Below, piece by piece: positions 34,640 through 46,610 of a stretch of 64,000 bases of DNA; positions within the stretch are counted from its first letter, which is position 1, and each line of letters begins with the position of its first letter. The notes under the pieces are model-generated. The model made no database searches. It was not told the origin of the DNA and saw only the letters and a program-made list of their open reading frames with translations. Source of the DNA: Basidiobolus meristosporus CBS 931.73 (lineage: Eukaryota > Basidiobolomycota > Basidiobolomycetes > Basidiobolales > Basidiobolaceae). The translations under genes and the position numbers were made by a program. The DNA lies in the NCBI GenBank assembly GCA_002104905.1, contig MCFE01000239.1, positions 55,624 through 119,623 of the forward strand, given 5' to 3'.

Positions 34640-35746
34640 CAGTGCGTCGGGTTGCTTTGTGTCAAGGGGATGGTGGGCAACACCAGCTCGATTACAGTAT
34701 ATTTAAGGGAGTGGGGATGGCCTAATAATCATTACGTGTATGCGAAGACTAGTTGCCTCATATTCACAAACCATGTCCAGCGAGTCTCGTGAGTCTTCAC
34801 CTCCAACCAAATCCGGCAATCCACCGCTTTTCAATATACGTGATTACATATTCAGTGATAATCAAGAAGCAGACGCTGTGCATAAATCACAACTCTAAGC
34901 TTATTTGAATCAGCTGAGTTGCTGCAAATGGCTTCGCGCCAAGGGTAAAACCGGATGAAGCACCGTCAAGAAGGGTGCTGGATATATCGGAAGAATCGGA
35001 TCTTGAAACCACTGGCAGCGAAAGGAATGAGGCAATAGGGACATATAGGAGGATGGGAGGATATGCGTGATTGCATCTCCAGCTCAAACATGGACGCTGG
35101 CACCCTACCACCGATCAGCCTGCGCTGGTCAGCCGCAATCAAATGACATCTAGGAATAGCGTAGTCTCAGATGTCGATTCCAGCAGATCATCTTCCTCTC
35201 AGTCGCCATAGATGGTAGGCTGTGGTGATTCCCATAGGCGGAGCGTGCGGGAATGCTAGGTAAATCGCGCCGTGAACCAGGTTGCTGCACAGAGAACCAC
35301 AATGCGATGTCATATTTGTTTGGATAGGCGAAATGAGTCACTGCCTTCTGTATATCTATATCTAGATGGGATTTTTTGGTAGATTTGATTGATTGTAGCC
35401 ATCGGACGCTATGTTGGCTTCCAACCCACCACACCATACGGCAAAATTATCGGGACCAAATCGGGATGCCCGGGTTTGCTATCAGCCAACTTAGGCAACA
35501 CTGGGTTACACTACCCAGGAATGGACCAAACTCAGATTGGCATATCAAAATTAGAACCATTAGATGGAAGGTAGTCAAGGCGAGTGAAGCTTATAAGTGG
35601 TGGAAGAGAGTTTTTTGACAAGACCATTCCTGTAGATAAATAGATATTGGCTGGTACCGCGTGTTGGCCATTTGTTTCCACTCTTCCCGGAAACAACGTA
35701 GAACTAGCTCGAAAGCTCCCTTCCTCTCGCCCTGTGCATATTCACT
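34640..35746. other. Interval with weak coding signals
   Basis: A possible small two-exon gene lies at 34773-35070 (exons 34773-34839 and 34919-35070, GT-AG, in phase, 72 residues; start MSSESRESSPPTKSG, end TYRRMGGYA). It has no recognisable domain and could be chance. Overlapping frames at 35376-35618 are not supported. The last part should include the promoter of the carrier gene. Confidence 0.3.
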
Positions 35747-37086
35747 ATGGAAAGCAACAGAACACTAAGCGTCTACGAGAGCGCCGTCATTTCGGCCATC
35801 GCTCCGGCGATTGCAGTTTTTTTCAGTAACCCTTTCGACGTTGGTACGTGATCAATCGTTTTTCTTCCCCCTACTCCACTGTGATGTTGACAGCCGTCGT
35901 CTAGCCAAAGTGAGGATGCAGCTTCAAGGGGAAAACCAGGCAGTCGGCAGAGTACGTATCTCCCTCTTCCGGCCGTTGTCAACATTGAATCTAACTCTCC
36001 GTTGCAACCCCAATCACAGGCCTACAAGCATAGCTTTGACTGTATTTATAAGATGGGAAGTCAAGAAGGTGAGCTTTGACTCCAGCTTACCATTGATGGC
36101 TGTGTCAAGTAGATCTAAATGTTTGCACAAGGTTTCCACGCGTTGTACAAAGGAATCGTTCCTGCAGTATTCCGGGAAGCTTCCAAAAACCTGTTTCGCA
36201 TTGTAAGCTCAAGAAATTGGTGAATTGTACTTCCAATGTATAGTGGTTGATGCTCTCTCTTCTAGGGAATGTTCGAGCCTATTCTAAACACCATACACAA
36301 TCCGAACAGCGGAACAAGCGCTCCTGCTTGGAAAAGAATGGTCGTCGGTTGTTTGTGTGGTGCTATGGGCGCCTTGAGCTGCAACCCGTTCGAATTAGCA
36401 AAGACGAGGTACCTGAAGACTCTAACTGATCTCTACTCAAATTATACTGACGCTGATCGAATCGCTCTAGGCTTCAATCATCAGTGAAAAGTGTTGCAGG
36501 TGCCAAGGTTGGCTTTCAGCATGGTTACACTGGCTTGTGGGATGCGCTTCGCAGCATCGTAAAAAGAGATGGCTTCTCGGGGCTATATCGGGGTTCGACC
36601 ATGTCGATGACTCGTTCCTTGGTTGGAAGCGGGTCAAACATGACCATTTACTCACTGACGAAGGAATCCATGTTGCGTAGAGGATATGCCGACGTTGCTT
36701 GGGTAGATACCGGCTGTGGTTTCTTCAGCGCCTTCTGGTCAGTTATATGCATGAACCCAATTGACACACTCAGAGTAAGCACCAGTCTCATTCAACACGG
36801 CAAGCTTGCATTTCTAATCTCTTATTTAAAGACTCGTTACTACAATCAACCCACTTTCCCTGACGGAAGAGGCCAGCTATATTCCAGCGGCTTTGACGCA
36901 TTCAGAAAAGTAACCAAGGCCGAAGGCTACTCAGCCCTATACAAAGGCTTCGTATCGCATTTTCTTAGAATAGGGCCTCATTTCGCATTATCCTTTTGCT
37001 TTATTGGGATACTTCGTCGCCAGTACTGGGCATATCAAGATTATCGCGAAAATAGGTCTAGCATCAAGCGTTTGTCGTTGAACTAG
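35747..37086 (+). CDS. Mitochondrial carrier (OAC1 / SLC25A34-35-like)
   Basis: Seven exons (35747-35843, 35905-35951, 36020-36068, 36132-36202, 36266-36408, 36471-36774, 36832-37086) give 321 residues, typical of inner-membrane carriers with three tandem repeats of about 100 residues. The signature P-x-(D/E)-x-x-(K/R) appears three times: PFDVAKVRMQLQGE, PFELAKTRLQSSVKS and PIDTLRTRYYNQP. Each is followed by a matrix-loop segment of the G-(F/L)-x-x-L-Y-(K/R)-G type (FHALYKGIVPAVFREA, FSGLYRGSTMSMTRS, YSALYKGFVSHFLRIGP). Spacing and the second-repeat sequence resemble the oxaloacetate/sulfate carrier Oac1 and SLC25A34/35, but substrate contact residues were not compared, so transport specificity is inference. 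Every exon junction falls inside a conserved motif and restores it, which supports the intron calls. There is no presequence, as usual for this family. Confidence 0.88.
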
Positions 37087-39571
37087 TTTTGGAGCTCTTC
37101 CGCCCTTGAATTTTTGTAAAGCACTCTTCAGTCCTCTTCCTCATTTATTAGAAGTAGCGTTGTTGGAAAGAAAGTCCCTATCCACGAACGCGATAATGCA
37201 TAGAGACCATCAGAGAAAGTCATAATCTTTATCACATAATCACCCACCCTTCACACATCTTGACAATATAGATTGATTTCGCCAATTAAAGCATATCGAT
37301 TTGATTTTTGGAGTATATGGATGCTCACCAGGATGCGGCTGATTAACTGATCCTGGTTGAAAGCCCGATAGCATTGTGATCGATGCCAGGATTGGCACTG
37401 TTTGGGGGCGAGGACAGCTGAACCAACTAATTGCGGACGAATATTGGCCCTTGCAATTGGGATTCATGCCTATTATGGCGAGGCAGGAACGTAGCATTCC
37501 AGATCGCCCGTTGAAGTTGGGCCGGTAATCGTACGAGCTGTAGCATCGAAGACATGGATTGCGATGCAGATGGCATTCACCTCGGGATCAGGATGGACTT
37601 GGGGTTGGACCGCCCTGAAATTTGGCTGAAAAGTCACGGGGGCTGTTGCAATGTTGGTTGCTGCCTCCCTGTCAACCGAAAACAACGGCCATTCAATGAT
37701 CGGAAGAGTTGGCTCTCGGCGAGGATTCACCAGCCGCTTGATATCCCTCAACCGCACTCATTCTTGTTTCGAACGATGGAAAGCGCAAGCAGAGCGATCA
37801 TCAAAGTTCTATTTGAGCCGACGTTATGCAGCGCTTGCAGTGGGCCCTCTGATGCATAGATGAGTCCACCCTCATGAATCAACGTAACCAACTCCACGAA
37901 ATTATCGCCACCCATCGGTGCGATGCCCATATCCAGTAACCGCGCGAGCAACGACTATCCCCCATCAGCATTCTTTCCTTTTACGTACAAATGATATGCA
38001 ACGCCTCTTTGTTTTGTGAATGAACTTCAGCATCAAGGCACTGTCTTTTGTTTCTCGTATACATGGGTGGCTTCCAAATAGAAGTCGCATGACGATATGC
38101 GAGATGGGCTGCAATGTAAGGATCCAAGGTTTAGCATTAGGCTGTCACACCTGGACTGCCCATCACTGAAGACTGCCTAGCTTGGACTGCATGAAACTGT
38201 GGTAATCGAAGGGTCAGCATGAGGGCCAATCCTTCAATTGGGTTGAAGCCTTCCGGGTATGGCAGAGGTGTCTCATTTAGCCATCCATTCCACATTCTAG
38301 AAATATCCGAAATCGTACAATTAGCGTTTGTGAAACTCCAGGCGATATCGATTATTCTCCTTTCATCACTTTTTTCTTTCTAGAATCCATCGGGAATGAA
38401 ACAAGCGCTTGGCTCTGGTTACATCATAAGGTTGCAGATGTGCGGAATACTATGCCCAGGTAGTCCTGATCAGACATCCGATGACTCTGCTTAAAGTGCG
38501 AATGGTCTGGAGTGAATACAACGATTAACGCAAGTGGAGACCGTGTAAGGGGCAACGTGATTCTACCCGCCTTGAAAGAGCTGGTTTTTGCACGGGGATT
38601 CTTTCCTGGGCCTGCATCCGACTCAAAGAACTGCGGTTGGCAAGATCGGCAGTTGTCGTGACAGGTAGCTGCACCTCGTGTGTGCCAGATATAATTAAGA
38701 GTAGGCAAGAGAGTCGGTAAACATCGAAGTTGCATGACGTTTCATTTGTAGCACGCGCATACCGCGCATCCACAACAAACGGCTGCTGCATGTTTGAGCA
38801 GCCCATTCTACAATCATTGCTAGCCTTGGCCTCGCTTCTTGGTTCGCGCTTTGGACATCATTGTTTTGATGTTGAGCAATAAGATTCCATACATATATTA
38901 TGCCAGTCAGCTGAGCCATTGGTGATTACATCCTGAATTAATGTACCTGAATCAAATGCTCTGCCTATCACTGGCTGGCTTGCAACAACTGACACAGTTA
39001 CCTGTCTCATCTGAAAGCAGCAACGATGAAGACAATGTAATCTATTGAGCGTTAAGCAAATGAGTCCTTTACATTGTTTAGGGAAATTAGCCTGTACATC
39101 CTGTGATCCGGCCGAATTAAGTAAGAATGCATTCTTGACTCCAAGATCAATATTGTTCACTGTCCATTCTCAAATAGAGAGGGCATTCTTATTTGCGAGA
39201 CGGTATAATTGGTGGAGGATCCATTTTCGCGGTCCCTGTGTCAGTCTAGCAGTAACAGATGCCCATTTCGGGATTGAGCATATAAGTAATCAGGGTGAAC
39301 CCAATGTCCACTTGGTTAAAGGGGCTTCCTCACTTTGTCGTACCTTCCGTCTCGTTTAACTAAATATCTCTTGTCTTAAAAATTGCCTAAATAAGTCACT
39401 AACATCGCTTTTTCGCAAGCATTACCCAAAACCAAGAATCATCCTTTGCAAACCTCCTTTCCCTAAATACCACTTCCCTCTGTATTTTTGGTCCCCCTTA
39501 CATATCGTTCTTGGGATAATATCCAACGCAAGTGTACATTTTAACCGCAGTTTTTATTGGCTCACCTAGTC
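37087..39571. other. Gene-poor interval with minus-strand open frames
   Basis: Nearly 2.5 kb without a gene I can support. Minus-strand frames at 37473-37951 (94 and 67 codons, adjoining out of frame; e.g. GGLIYASEGPLQALHNVG) and at 38424-39160 have fairly balanced composition and could be eroded exons. I could not join them by splice sites or assign a family. No copia LTR sequence was recognised here. Confidence 0.45.
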
Positions 39572-41988
39572 ATGGCGAACTACAAAGAAAGGTACTCGTG
39601 ATACCTGCGTTGGGTTCCTGCTGTAGAATTCTCTAACTCCTGGGTTTAGGCTACGCCGTTTTCGCGACATCACTAACGTCCACTCATATTCCCAAACTGT
39701 TGATGTAACGTACATGAAAAAACTATGCTTCCAAGGTACCCAGTTTCCCCCACGGGCTCTTCAAGCCTTGTGCTAACACGCAGTATAGGAATTCCTGACG
39801 AGCAGGGAATCAGGCCAACCTGTTGGAAGGTATTTTAGCCGCGAACCCGCATGTAGTTTCCCTTTCGATGCTAATCTCTCCCGTTTATAGCTTCTTCTTG
39901 GGTATCTGCCACCCGACAAAACTCAGTGGGGTAGTATTTTGACTGAGAACCGAGTTTGTTATTATGTGAGTCCAAAGCGCGAAATGATAGTTCGCTGGAG
40001 CCACGCTAATAATGTTTGTAGAATTTTGTAAAAGATTTGATAGTCAACCCGGGGGAAGAAGACTCTGTTTCTCCGACCGGTAGCGACCATGTAATTAGCT
40101 TTCACTCGCGCTTGATAGCCCATCTGTATTAACGTTTCCACCCTCAACCAAGCCTTTAAATAACGCACCAGATAGCAAATGGAACACGTATTTCAAGGAC
40201 AACGTTATACTGGAGCAGATTGATAAAGATGTACGCCGTACCCTCCCGGATTTCGCATTCTTTCAACAACCAGTAGAAACATCCCACTTCTCGCCGCTTT
40301 CACCCCACCCTCTGGAATCACAGCCCGTTCCCAGCAAGGAAACTTCAAGACTGTTTGAACCAATCAAGGGCAGACGTGCTTTGTTCAAGCGTTTACAGAC
40401 CATCAACAAGAACTTCGGCGCTCGAAGTCGAAACATCAGCAAACGTTCGCCTAAACCTACCAGAAAGATTTCCCTTAACATCGCAGTTAGCCCATCTTCC
40501 GAGGGCGTGGTAGACCCAGCAACTCCGTCGGAGAAAGTTGGGGACGATGAGACTTGTGATCTTCATTGGGAGGCTATCGAGCGACTTTTGTTTATATACG
40601 CGAAGCTGAACCCTGGCGTTGGATATGTTCAAGGAATGAATGAGATTTTGGGTCCTATTTATTATACCATGGCCAATGATCCAGACGAGGAGACACGAGG
40701 TAATTCCCTTCGCTTCATATGCCGCCGCACTTCCAAATTACTGACTGCATTGAATGAAGCCCACGCGGAAGCCGATTCATTCTTCGTGTTCACCCTTCTG
40801 ATGTCGAATATCAGAGATCATTTTGTAAAGTCTTTAGATCATAATACTGACTCTGGGATCAATGCATCGATGAAGCGGATGAACGAGCTGCTTAAAGAGA
40901 TGGACTACGAGCTGTGGCAGAATTTGGTAAGATCAACAGCCCTCCTAGGGAAACCAAACGAAATGATCTAACATCGTAACAAAGGAGGACAAAAATATAC
41001 TTCCGACGTATTACGCGTTCAGGTGGTTAACGGTGATGTGTACACAAGAATTCAGCCTACCTGAGGTGATCCGACTTTGGGACTCCATCCTTGCTGACCA
41101 AGACAGAGGCAACGGCTTCGGATTCCTTGATACCTTCTGTTGTGCAATGGTGATGTAAGTATGATCGAGGAATGGTGATGCTTTTATGCAAGTGCTGAAC
41201 CTTCCGCTTTTGTAGCTGCATCCGGACGGAAATCCTTTCAACCTCCTTTGTAAATACTGTCAAACTTCTGCAGGTATATCGGCATTGTAGATGATTGTTG
41301 ATTTCTTAGTGCTGACCTTTCTATCTAGAACTATCCAATCTCTGATATCCATGTTGTGCTCCAGAAAGCCTACGAACTACGGAAGCTTCAACAGCCACGT
41401 CCAGCAGGTCCCGTAACCCAGCAAGCTCCAGGAGATCCAGAGAAGGTGGAGTCCGACCTAGCAGATGGGTATCCGTCTATCCCCATCTCACCCACATGTT
41501 CTGATGTTGGTATCAATGAAAAAACTGCCGATGAGCTTCACTACAAAGCCCCTAAATTGACGGAGTACCCAACAGATGAAAGCGACGACGACGGAGAATT
41601 GTGCTTATTCAGCACCATCCCTACACCAAAGAGTCTTGGCATCAGTGAGTTAGCACATCCAACAACGCCGCCAACAACGCCACCGCGTCCGTCACCACCC
41701 AATGTACGACTGAACGGCTTGTACAAAGTGGTAGGAGGGTATGCATCGAAGGAGCGCACCAACGATTTCGAAGAAGTAGACCTTAGAAGCGACATTGATA
41801 CCCAATATCCATCAAGCAATCATGTTTCGGAAAACAAGGGGCTTCAGTTCTTGAAGTCCAAGGTGAACATATTCAGCAAGCTGAACACCAACCACGATGC
41901 TTTAGTGAGTGCTGGTTCAGTGGCATCAAAATTAGGTCAGGGCGGAAGGCGATTTGCCGCATTCTGGAAAGAGCGTAAGGCCAACTAG
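39572..41988 (+). CDS. TBC-domain Rab GTPase-activating protein (TBC1D13-like)
   Basis: Ten exons (39572-39591, 39650-39735, 39789-39829, 39891-39965, 40022-40090, 40153-40699, 40760-40926, 40985-41154, 41216-41273, 41329-41988), all GT-AG and in phase, give 630 residues. TBC proteins stimulate GTP hydrolysis by Rab GTPases with a dual finger. Both catalytic residues are present: Arg126 in IDKDVRRT (IxxDxxR) and Gln257 in VGYVQGMNEI (YxQ). Upstream is the LCFQGIPDEQGIRPTCWKLL box. Downstream are HAEADSFFVFTLLM, LPTYYAFRWLTVMCTQEF and VIRLWDSILA, the normal order. The roughly 100-residue insert between the two fingers and the HAEAD segment resemble TBC1D13 (Rab35 GAP in animals). A tail of about 220 residues after the domain is acidic, Pro/Thr-rich and probably disordered. 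The first exon encodes only six whole codons, but its phase and the following motif support the ATG at 39572. Confidence 0.92.
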
Positions 41989-42666
41989 GGCCATTTCGAA
42001 CCTAATCAGTTCTAGTAATTGTGCATAGGAAACATCATCAGTCGTAGTAGCTTTATATATATTCTATACATTTGTTATGCAAATATATTTCATATTTCGT
42101 TCGTTTAGTAATTTGATGGTCTCTGCCCAACTTCCCATGTAACTATACATCTAATCAGACCAAATGATTTAGCTCCCCCTCCCAAACGAGGAAACCGTGG
42201 CCTCATATGCTCCTATATTTCTCATTTTCATGATTTTCCTTCGCATCCCTTCCAACACTGACTCGCCCTACTGTTACTTCGCGACTTGCCGTTTCAGCAA
42301 TTAGGGAATAAATGAACCCAAACTGACCTGGTGTTGTTTCCAAATCGCTGTGCGTCCTGTTCCAAACATGGGAAATTACCATCGGGAGATCAGGATTCAT
42401 TCTGGTACCGCGAGATCGTTCTGGTGGAAATGGCTGCCATATTTGGTGCTCGGTGTAATATTATTACCATTCAGAGTCCGGGGTAAACCCCAATTAGACG
42501 TATCTGCACCTTGTGTCATGAAGGTTTCAAGTCTCTCTTGAGATGATGCAACAAGTCGAGTGGGGTTCAGACTTTTAACTCAACAAAATATGAACAGAGA
42601 ATAGACAAGCGGAGCTTTTATAATACATGGGATTGGTATTCACATAACTCTTAATATTCTTCAGGA
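41989..42666. other. Convergent intergenic region
   Basis: Lies between the 3' end of the TBC gene and the 3' end of the minus-strand gene at 42667. AT-rich sequence with several AATAAA-like motifs near 42020-42110, suitable for polyadenylation. No supported gene. Confidence 0.55.
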
Positions 42667-43503
42667 TCAGGACAAGAGGTTTGGGGTCAAGGCCAGCCGA
42701 ATTGTTTCGTTCTGATAATTCGGATCAATGATCATTCTTTCAAAACTCTCCACTTTCTGCAGTTTGCTCTCAAACTCTGGCGAAGTGCACTCAACAGATT
42801 CTGAGGATCTGGTATGTGCAGATGTGGAGGTGCGCTTCGTTAGATCACCTTGCTTCCTCTGCTTTCTACCACTAAACAATGCACCAATCAATCTCGTATC
42901 TCCGCTTGGCCCTTTTCTGCCTGAGAGAGCTCTTGCGGATTTTCTGCTCTTCAACAAAGACCCAGTAATAAAAACAGACTTCTTGGGCTTCTGGTCTTCT
43001 AAGTATTTGCTCTGTGCTCGCTCGAACTCGCAAGGACATCTCTTCTTCGGACTCTTTGGAACAGTATAGCAGCTTTCACAGTTCTTTCTCACCTCAAGCT
43101 GTTTCTCCAGCGAAACCGCTTTACTACTGTCATCTTGGGGCTTTTCACATCCATTCAATGGAGGCTGAAACTCTGGCATCCCTATATTGGTCTTTGCGCC
43201 TCGTTTGTCTGAGTCGAGGGCAGTGCGTTTCACCCAGAAAGAGGCTTGATTGGATAAACTGTCGTGTGAGGCATGTTTCTCATTCTTCTGAAGAATCTGG
43301 GTGACCCGTACGTTCTCCAGGCGTGGTATATGCAGTGTCATCGGCTCCCAAGCAGCAGCTTCCGAACTTTCCAGAGCTTCTCCCTTCCCCTCAACACTAG
43401 CAGAGGTTTCGGTGTGTTTCGACGAGCTGCGTTTGATGAACCTGTTCGATAGGAGCTTACGAAAGGAGTAGGTGATGGATTGGGTGAAGTGATTCGAGGG
43501 CAT
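42667..43503 (-). CDS. Basic, probably disordered hypothetical protein
   Basis: A 278-residue single-exon frame I do not recognise. It is rich in Lys, Arg, Ser and Glu, has no hydrophobic segment or signal peptide, and contains clustered basic stretches (KSRKSARALSGRKGPSG, FSGRKQRKQGDLTKR) that could be nuclear-localisation signals. A small Cys cluster (CESCYTVPKSPKKRCPCEF) might bind metal or be incidental. The C-terminus ends ETIRLALTPNLLS. The length of the frame and its non-random composition argue for a real gene. Function cannot be inferred. Confidence 0.6.
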   Translation of the reverse strand: MPSNHFTQSITYSFRKLLSNRFIKRSSSKHTETSASVEGKGEALESSEAAAWEPMTLHIPRLENVRVTQILQKNEKHASHDSLSNQASFWVKRTALDSDKRGAKTNIGMPEFQPPLNGCEKPQDDSSKAVSLEKQLEVRKNCESCYTVPKSPKKRCPCEFERAQSKYLEDQKPKKSVFITGSLLKSRKSARALSGRKGPSGDTRLIGALFSGRKQRKQGDLTKRTSTSAHTRSSESVECTSPEFESKLQKVESFERMIIDPNYQNETIRLALTPNLLS

Positions 43504-44862
43504 ATTTGTCTAACGAAAGAAGCGGATGTGAAAGTATATACAAACGATGGGCTATCCTAATGCACAGTATAATTTCCTACTACTGGGCAGGCGTGCGTTG
43601 TTTAGTATATGTAGGAAAAACAAATATGGATCCCCCCAGGCATCAAGCTATATACCCCTTGTCAGCACTATTAATACTAAAGGATCAGTAAATATACTTA
43701 TTTTTAGAGTAATAAAATGCCAAATGTTATACTTAACCTCCTTCTCAGAAGGAGATCCATCCAGGGTAAGTGTAGTACAACTAGGGTGGCTGATATATCC
43801 CGCATCCTGTATCTACTACCCATTTGTGGTTCAAATCATCTATGCACCACACAGTCAATCCCTTGTCTAGAATCCAAAAGAGCAGCCATTAATACCTAAG
43901 CCATCAGAGTAGGGATCGGCGTTTCTTTAGCTATGGACGGCTGTAAGCTCGCTAAATCCCATGATTCAGATGAGCTGGTTCAGTTACGCCCCATTAATGA
44001 TCTTTCTTCCAACATTGGCAATATGCTCCAACATCCACATATATCAGCTTCTGGGGCTTGCTTCGATCGGTATCAGAAATTCCAATGATCATCGATGATC
44101 GAATTTAAGTGGAAAGCGGTGTCTTGAATACGTCAACCTAATTCTACCCTTGGGGGCCATGTGACCCTTCATCAGCACTCTGCTCTGCACCGTTCAGGGT
44201 ATTTTACCATTAAACGGGTGTTAATGGCTAGAGATCAGGTAAGGTAATATTGATTTCTTCGGTTAGACACCTCTCCAGAGGAATCGAAGGCATCATGAAA
44301 TTTATTATACAGATCTATATGGGTCTTGATAATACTTGTAGATGAGACATGAGTGTTTCATAGCAAGTGACGATTGCATATTTAACACTAATCAACTGTC
44401 GTACCCCGGGTAGGATCTAAATCGAGTCATTCAGCCTTTAGGCTGTCGAGATTAGTTGAAACTGCGCACGTTCAGCTGTCGACGCTTGACTAGCTTAAAT
44501 ATGTAGACCATTGGTCCGTTGGCTACGCAGCCCAGAAATAAACTGATTACGCTATGGTTGATGGCTTAAATTTATTAAATCTGGTAGTCTGCTGGATGAT
44601 ATTGGGTTAGGGAGCAGTGAGCTTCGAATTAAAAAATATGTCACCAATTATTCATGGGACAAAACGACATTTGTAATGATCACGCGATTCAATCAATTAA
44701 ATGAGCTTGTGACTGTTAATTTGAATTCCTCAAACTCTACTATACAGCTGCGGAGCTCACTTAAATGACATCCGTTTTCCACTGTGACTTGGTTACGATT
44801 TTTGTTTCTGCTCCGCTCTAATTCTATCTCCCGAACATTATCCTTTAGTTGCCACTTGACTC
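43504..44862. other. Divergent intergenic region
   Basis: Shared upstream region of the minus-strand gene at 42667 and the BTB gene at 44863. Frames of 60-107 codons at 43506-43899 overlap one another and have no family resemblance. Nothing else was identified. Confidence 0.55.
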
Positions 44863-46610
44863 ATGACTTCTCCAACTTCTCTAAGAATGACACCCGCCGA
44901 ATTACAAACCTTCTACAAACCTCCTGAAAATACCCTCTTCGGCGATGTATACCAGATATTTGGTGATACTTGGGATGACCAAGACCTGAGACAAAGAGTT
45001 CTTCAGTTGTTACCACTCAAGAGCGGTCAAACCGGGGATAAAGAGCTGTTAAGCGAGGAGCTGGAGAATCTCTTAACCTGGGAAATCAACACTGATGTGA
45101 GCCTCACTCTGGTGGAAGAATCGACTCCCAATACCACCACTGTATTCAAAGCGCACAGAGATATACTGTCATTAAGAGTGGAGTATTTCCACGTTTTATT
45201 TTCGCATGAGTTTTTAGAGACCACCACTTCGGATATTTCTTTGAGCCCGAAGATATTCACGGCCGATTCTCTGAAATTAATCCTTCAGTATATCTACACC
45301 GGTCAATTTAAGCGCGGCCCTAGAGTAAAAACTTTGATGGAAGTCTGGACTGGTGCCGATTACTTGGGCCTGCAAAGCCTGTGTGACTACTGTCTTTTGC
45401 GTATCGAGCAGAACTGCCATTATCTACGGTGTGACTGCAAGCAATGCAAGATGATGCTCCCACGAGTACTGGAGTTTGCTTTTCGTAAACGCATCGATTC
45501 ACTAAAGGATATCGTTACCACCACCATGGTTATACTTCAAAGACACCTGTGGATAAGTAAAAGTTTTGCTCAATTAGAGGCCGATATCCGAGGTTACGTG
45601 TTGCAGGAGTCCATACAGGCCATCAACTCGAGTAACGTCTTTCGAACACTGAAGTGCTGCTATGAGGCACTCGATGAGATGGTCATCAAAGGCCGATCCA
45701 GCCCGTGGATGGATGTTTTGGAGGAGATAACGGGGGAGCTCAAAGATGCAAGTATTCGTTTGCTTGTATCGAAGTTTGAATGGGTTTGCAATAACGACCA
45801 AGATTTCATACAAGCCATAGACGGAGTGGGATGGAACGCAGATCTATTGGAAAAGGTCATGGACAGTTTAATTCAGAATCTCAAAGATGAATTCGTACTG
45901 CCTATCTATCACCAACTAGATCGGAACCTATTGCAGAGAGAGGCGGTCATATATGCTGGAAGAAACAGCCCGATCACCAGGCTTCTGATCGACGCGCGGG
46001 TTGCTTGTCTAGAGTACATAAAGAGAAGATGGATGGGAATCCGACTCACAGGAGGGTTCAACTATGCAGATGAAGAACTGCTATCATTGATCGCATTAGG
46101 TACATATGTAGCTTACCAAAGTTGCCTGCAGCCGAACCACTTGATAATCTTTTTTGTCTAGAGTTAAATATAGAGGAGCATGACTTACGTGAGGAGAACT
46201 TGCCGGTATTTGCAAATAGATCAAGCAGCACGCAGAAGTCAGATGTCTTGCCGAAGGGATTTCTTGCAAACATGATTGTAAGCCCCCTACCAAGTGGGAT
46301 TTACACACAAGAGGGCACGGAGATGAGCTATCCAGAGCTCAATGTTGGTGATAGAGTGTTGATATTTACATCTCGACGTTACGGCCAAGTGGCTTATATC
46401 GGCCGGACAGAATTCGGCTTAGGAGAATGGATTGGTATAGTGCTGGACAATGCAGGTACACTTCCTTCCAAAATAAGTATTAGTTAAAGAGGTGTGCTAA
46501 TGAAGGTTACAGACGGCCGACACGATGGAACCGTCAATGGAGTCCAGTACTTCACCACCAGCAACAAACGTGGGGTTTTCGTTCGAAGAGAATCACTCAG
46601 AACGGTCTAA
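44863..46610 (+). CDS. BTB domain plus C-terminal CAP-Gly domain protein
   Basis: Three exons (44863-46099, 46132-46455, 46513-46610) give 552 residues. A BTB/POZ domain occupies about residues 77-175: DVSLTLVEE, FKAHRDILSLRVEYFHVLF, then LKLILQYIYTGQF, and continues into a BACK-like helical region (ADYLGLQSLCDYCLLRIE). A Cys-containing stretch (HYLRCDCKQCKMM) follows. The last 70 residues are a CAP-Gly microtubule-end or EB-tail binding domain: VGDRVLIFTSRRYGQVAYIG, FGLGEWIGIVLDNADGRHDG, then GVQYFTTSNKRGVFVRRESL. The canonical GKNDG is here GRHDG. The CAP-Gly coding sequence is split by the last intron inside LDNADG. BTB domains usually dimerise or bind Cul3, so the protein could link ubiquitination or dimerisation to microtubules; that is inference. 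The first intron is only 32 bp, and reading through it would end the protein within 21 codons and lose the CAP-Gly part. Confidence 0.85.

Noticed and set aside
41541-41819. Minus-strand 92-codon frame
   Set aside because: Antisense to the low-complexity tail of the TBC protein.
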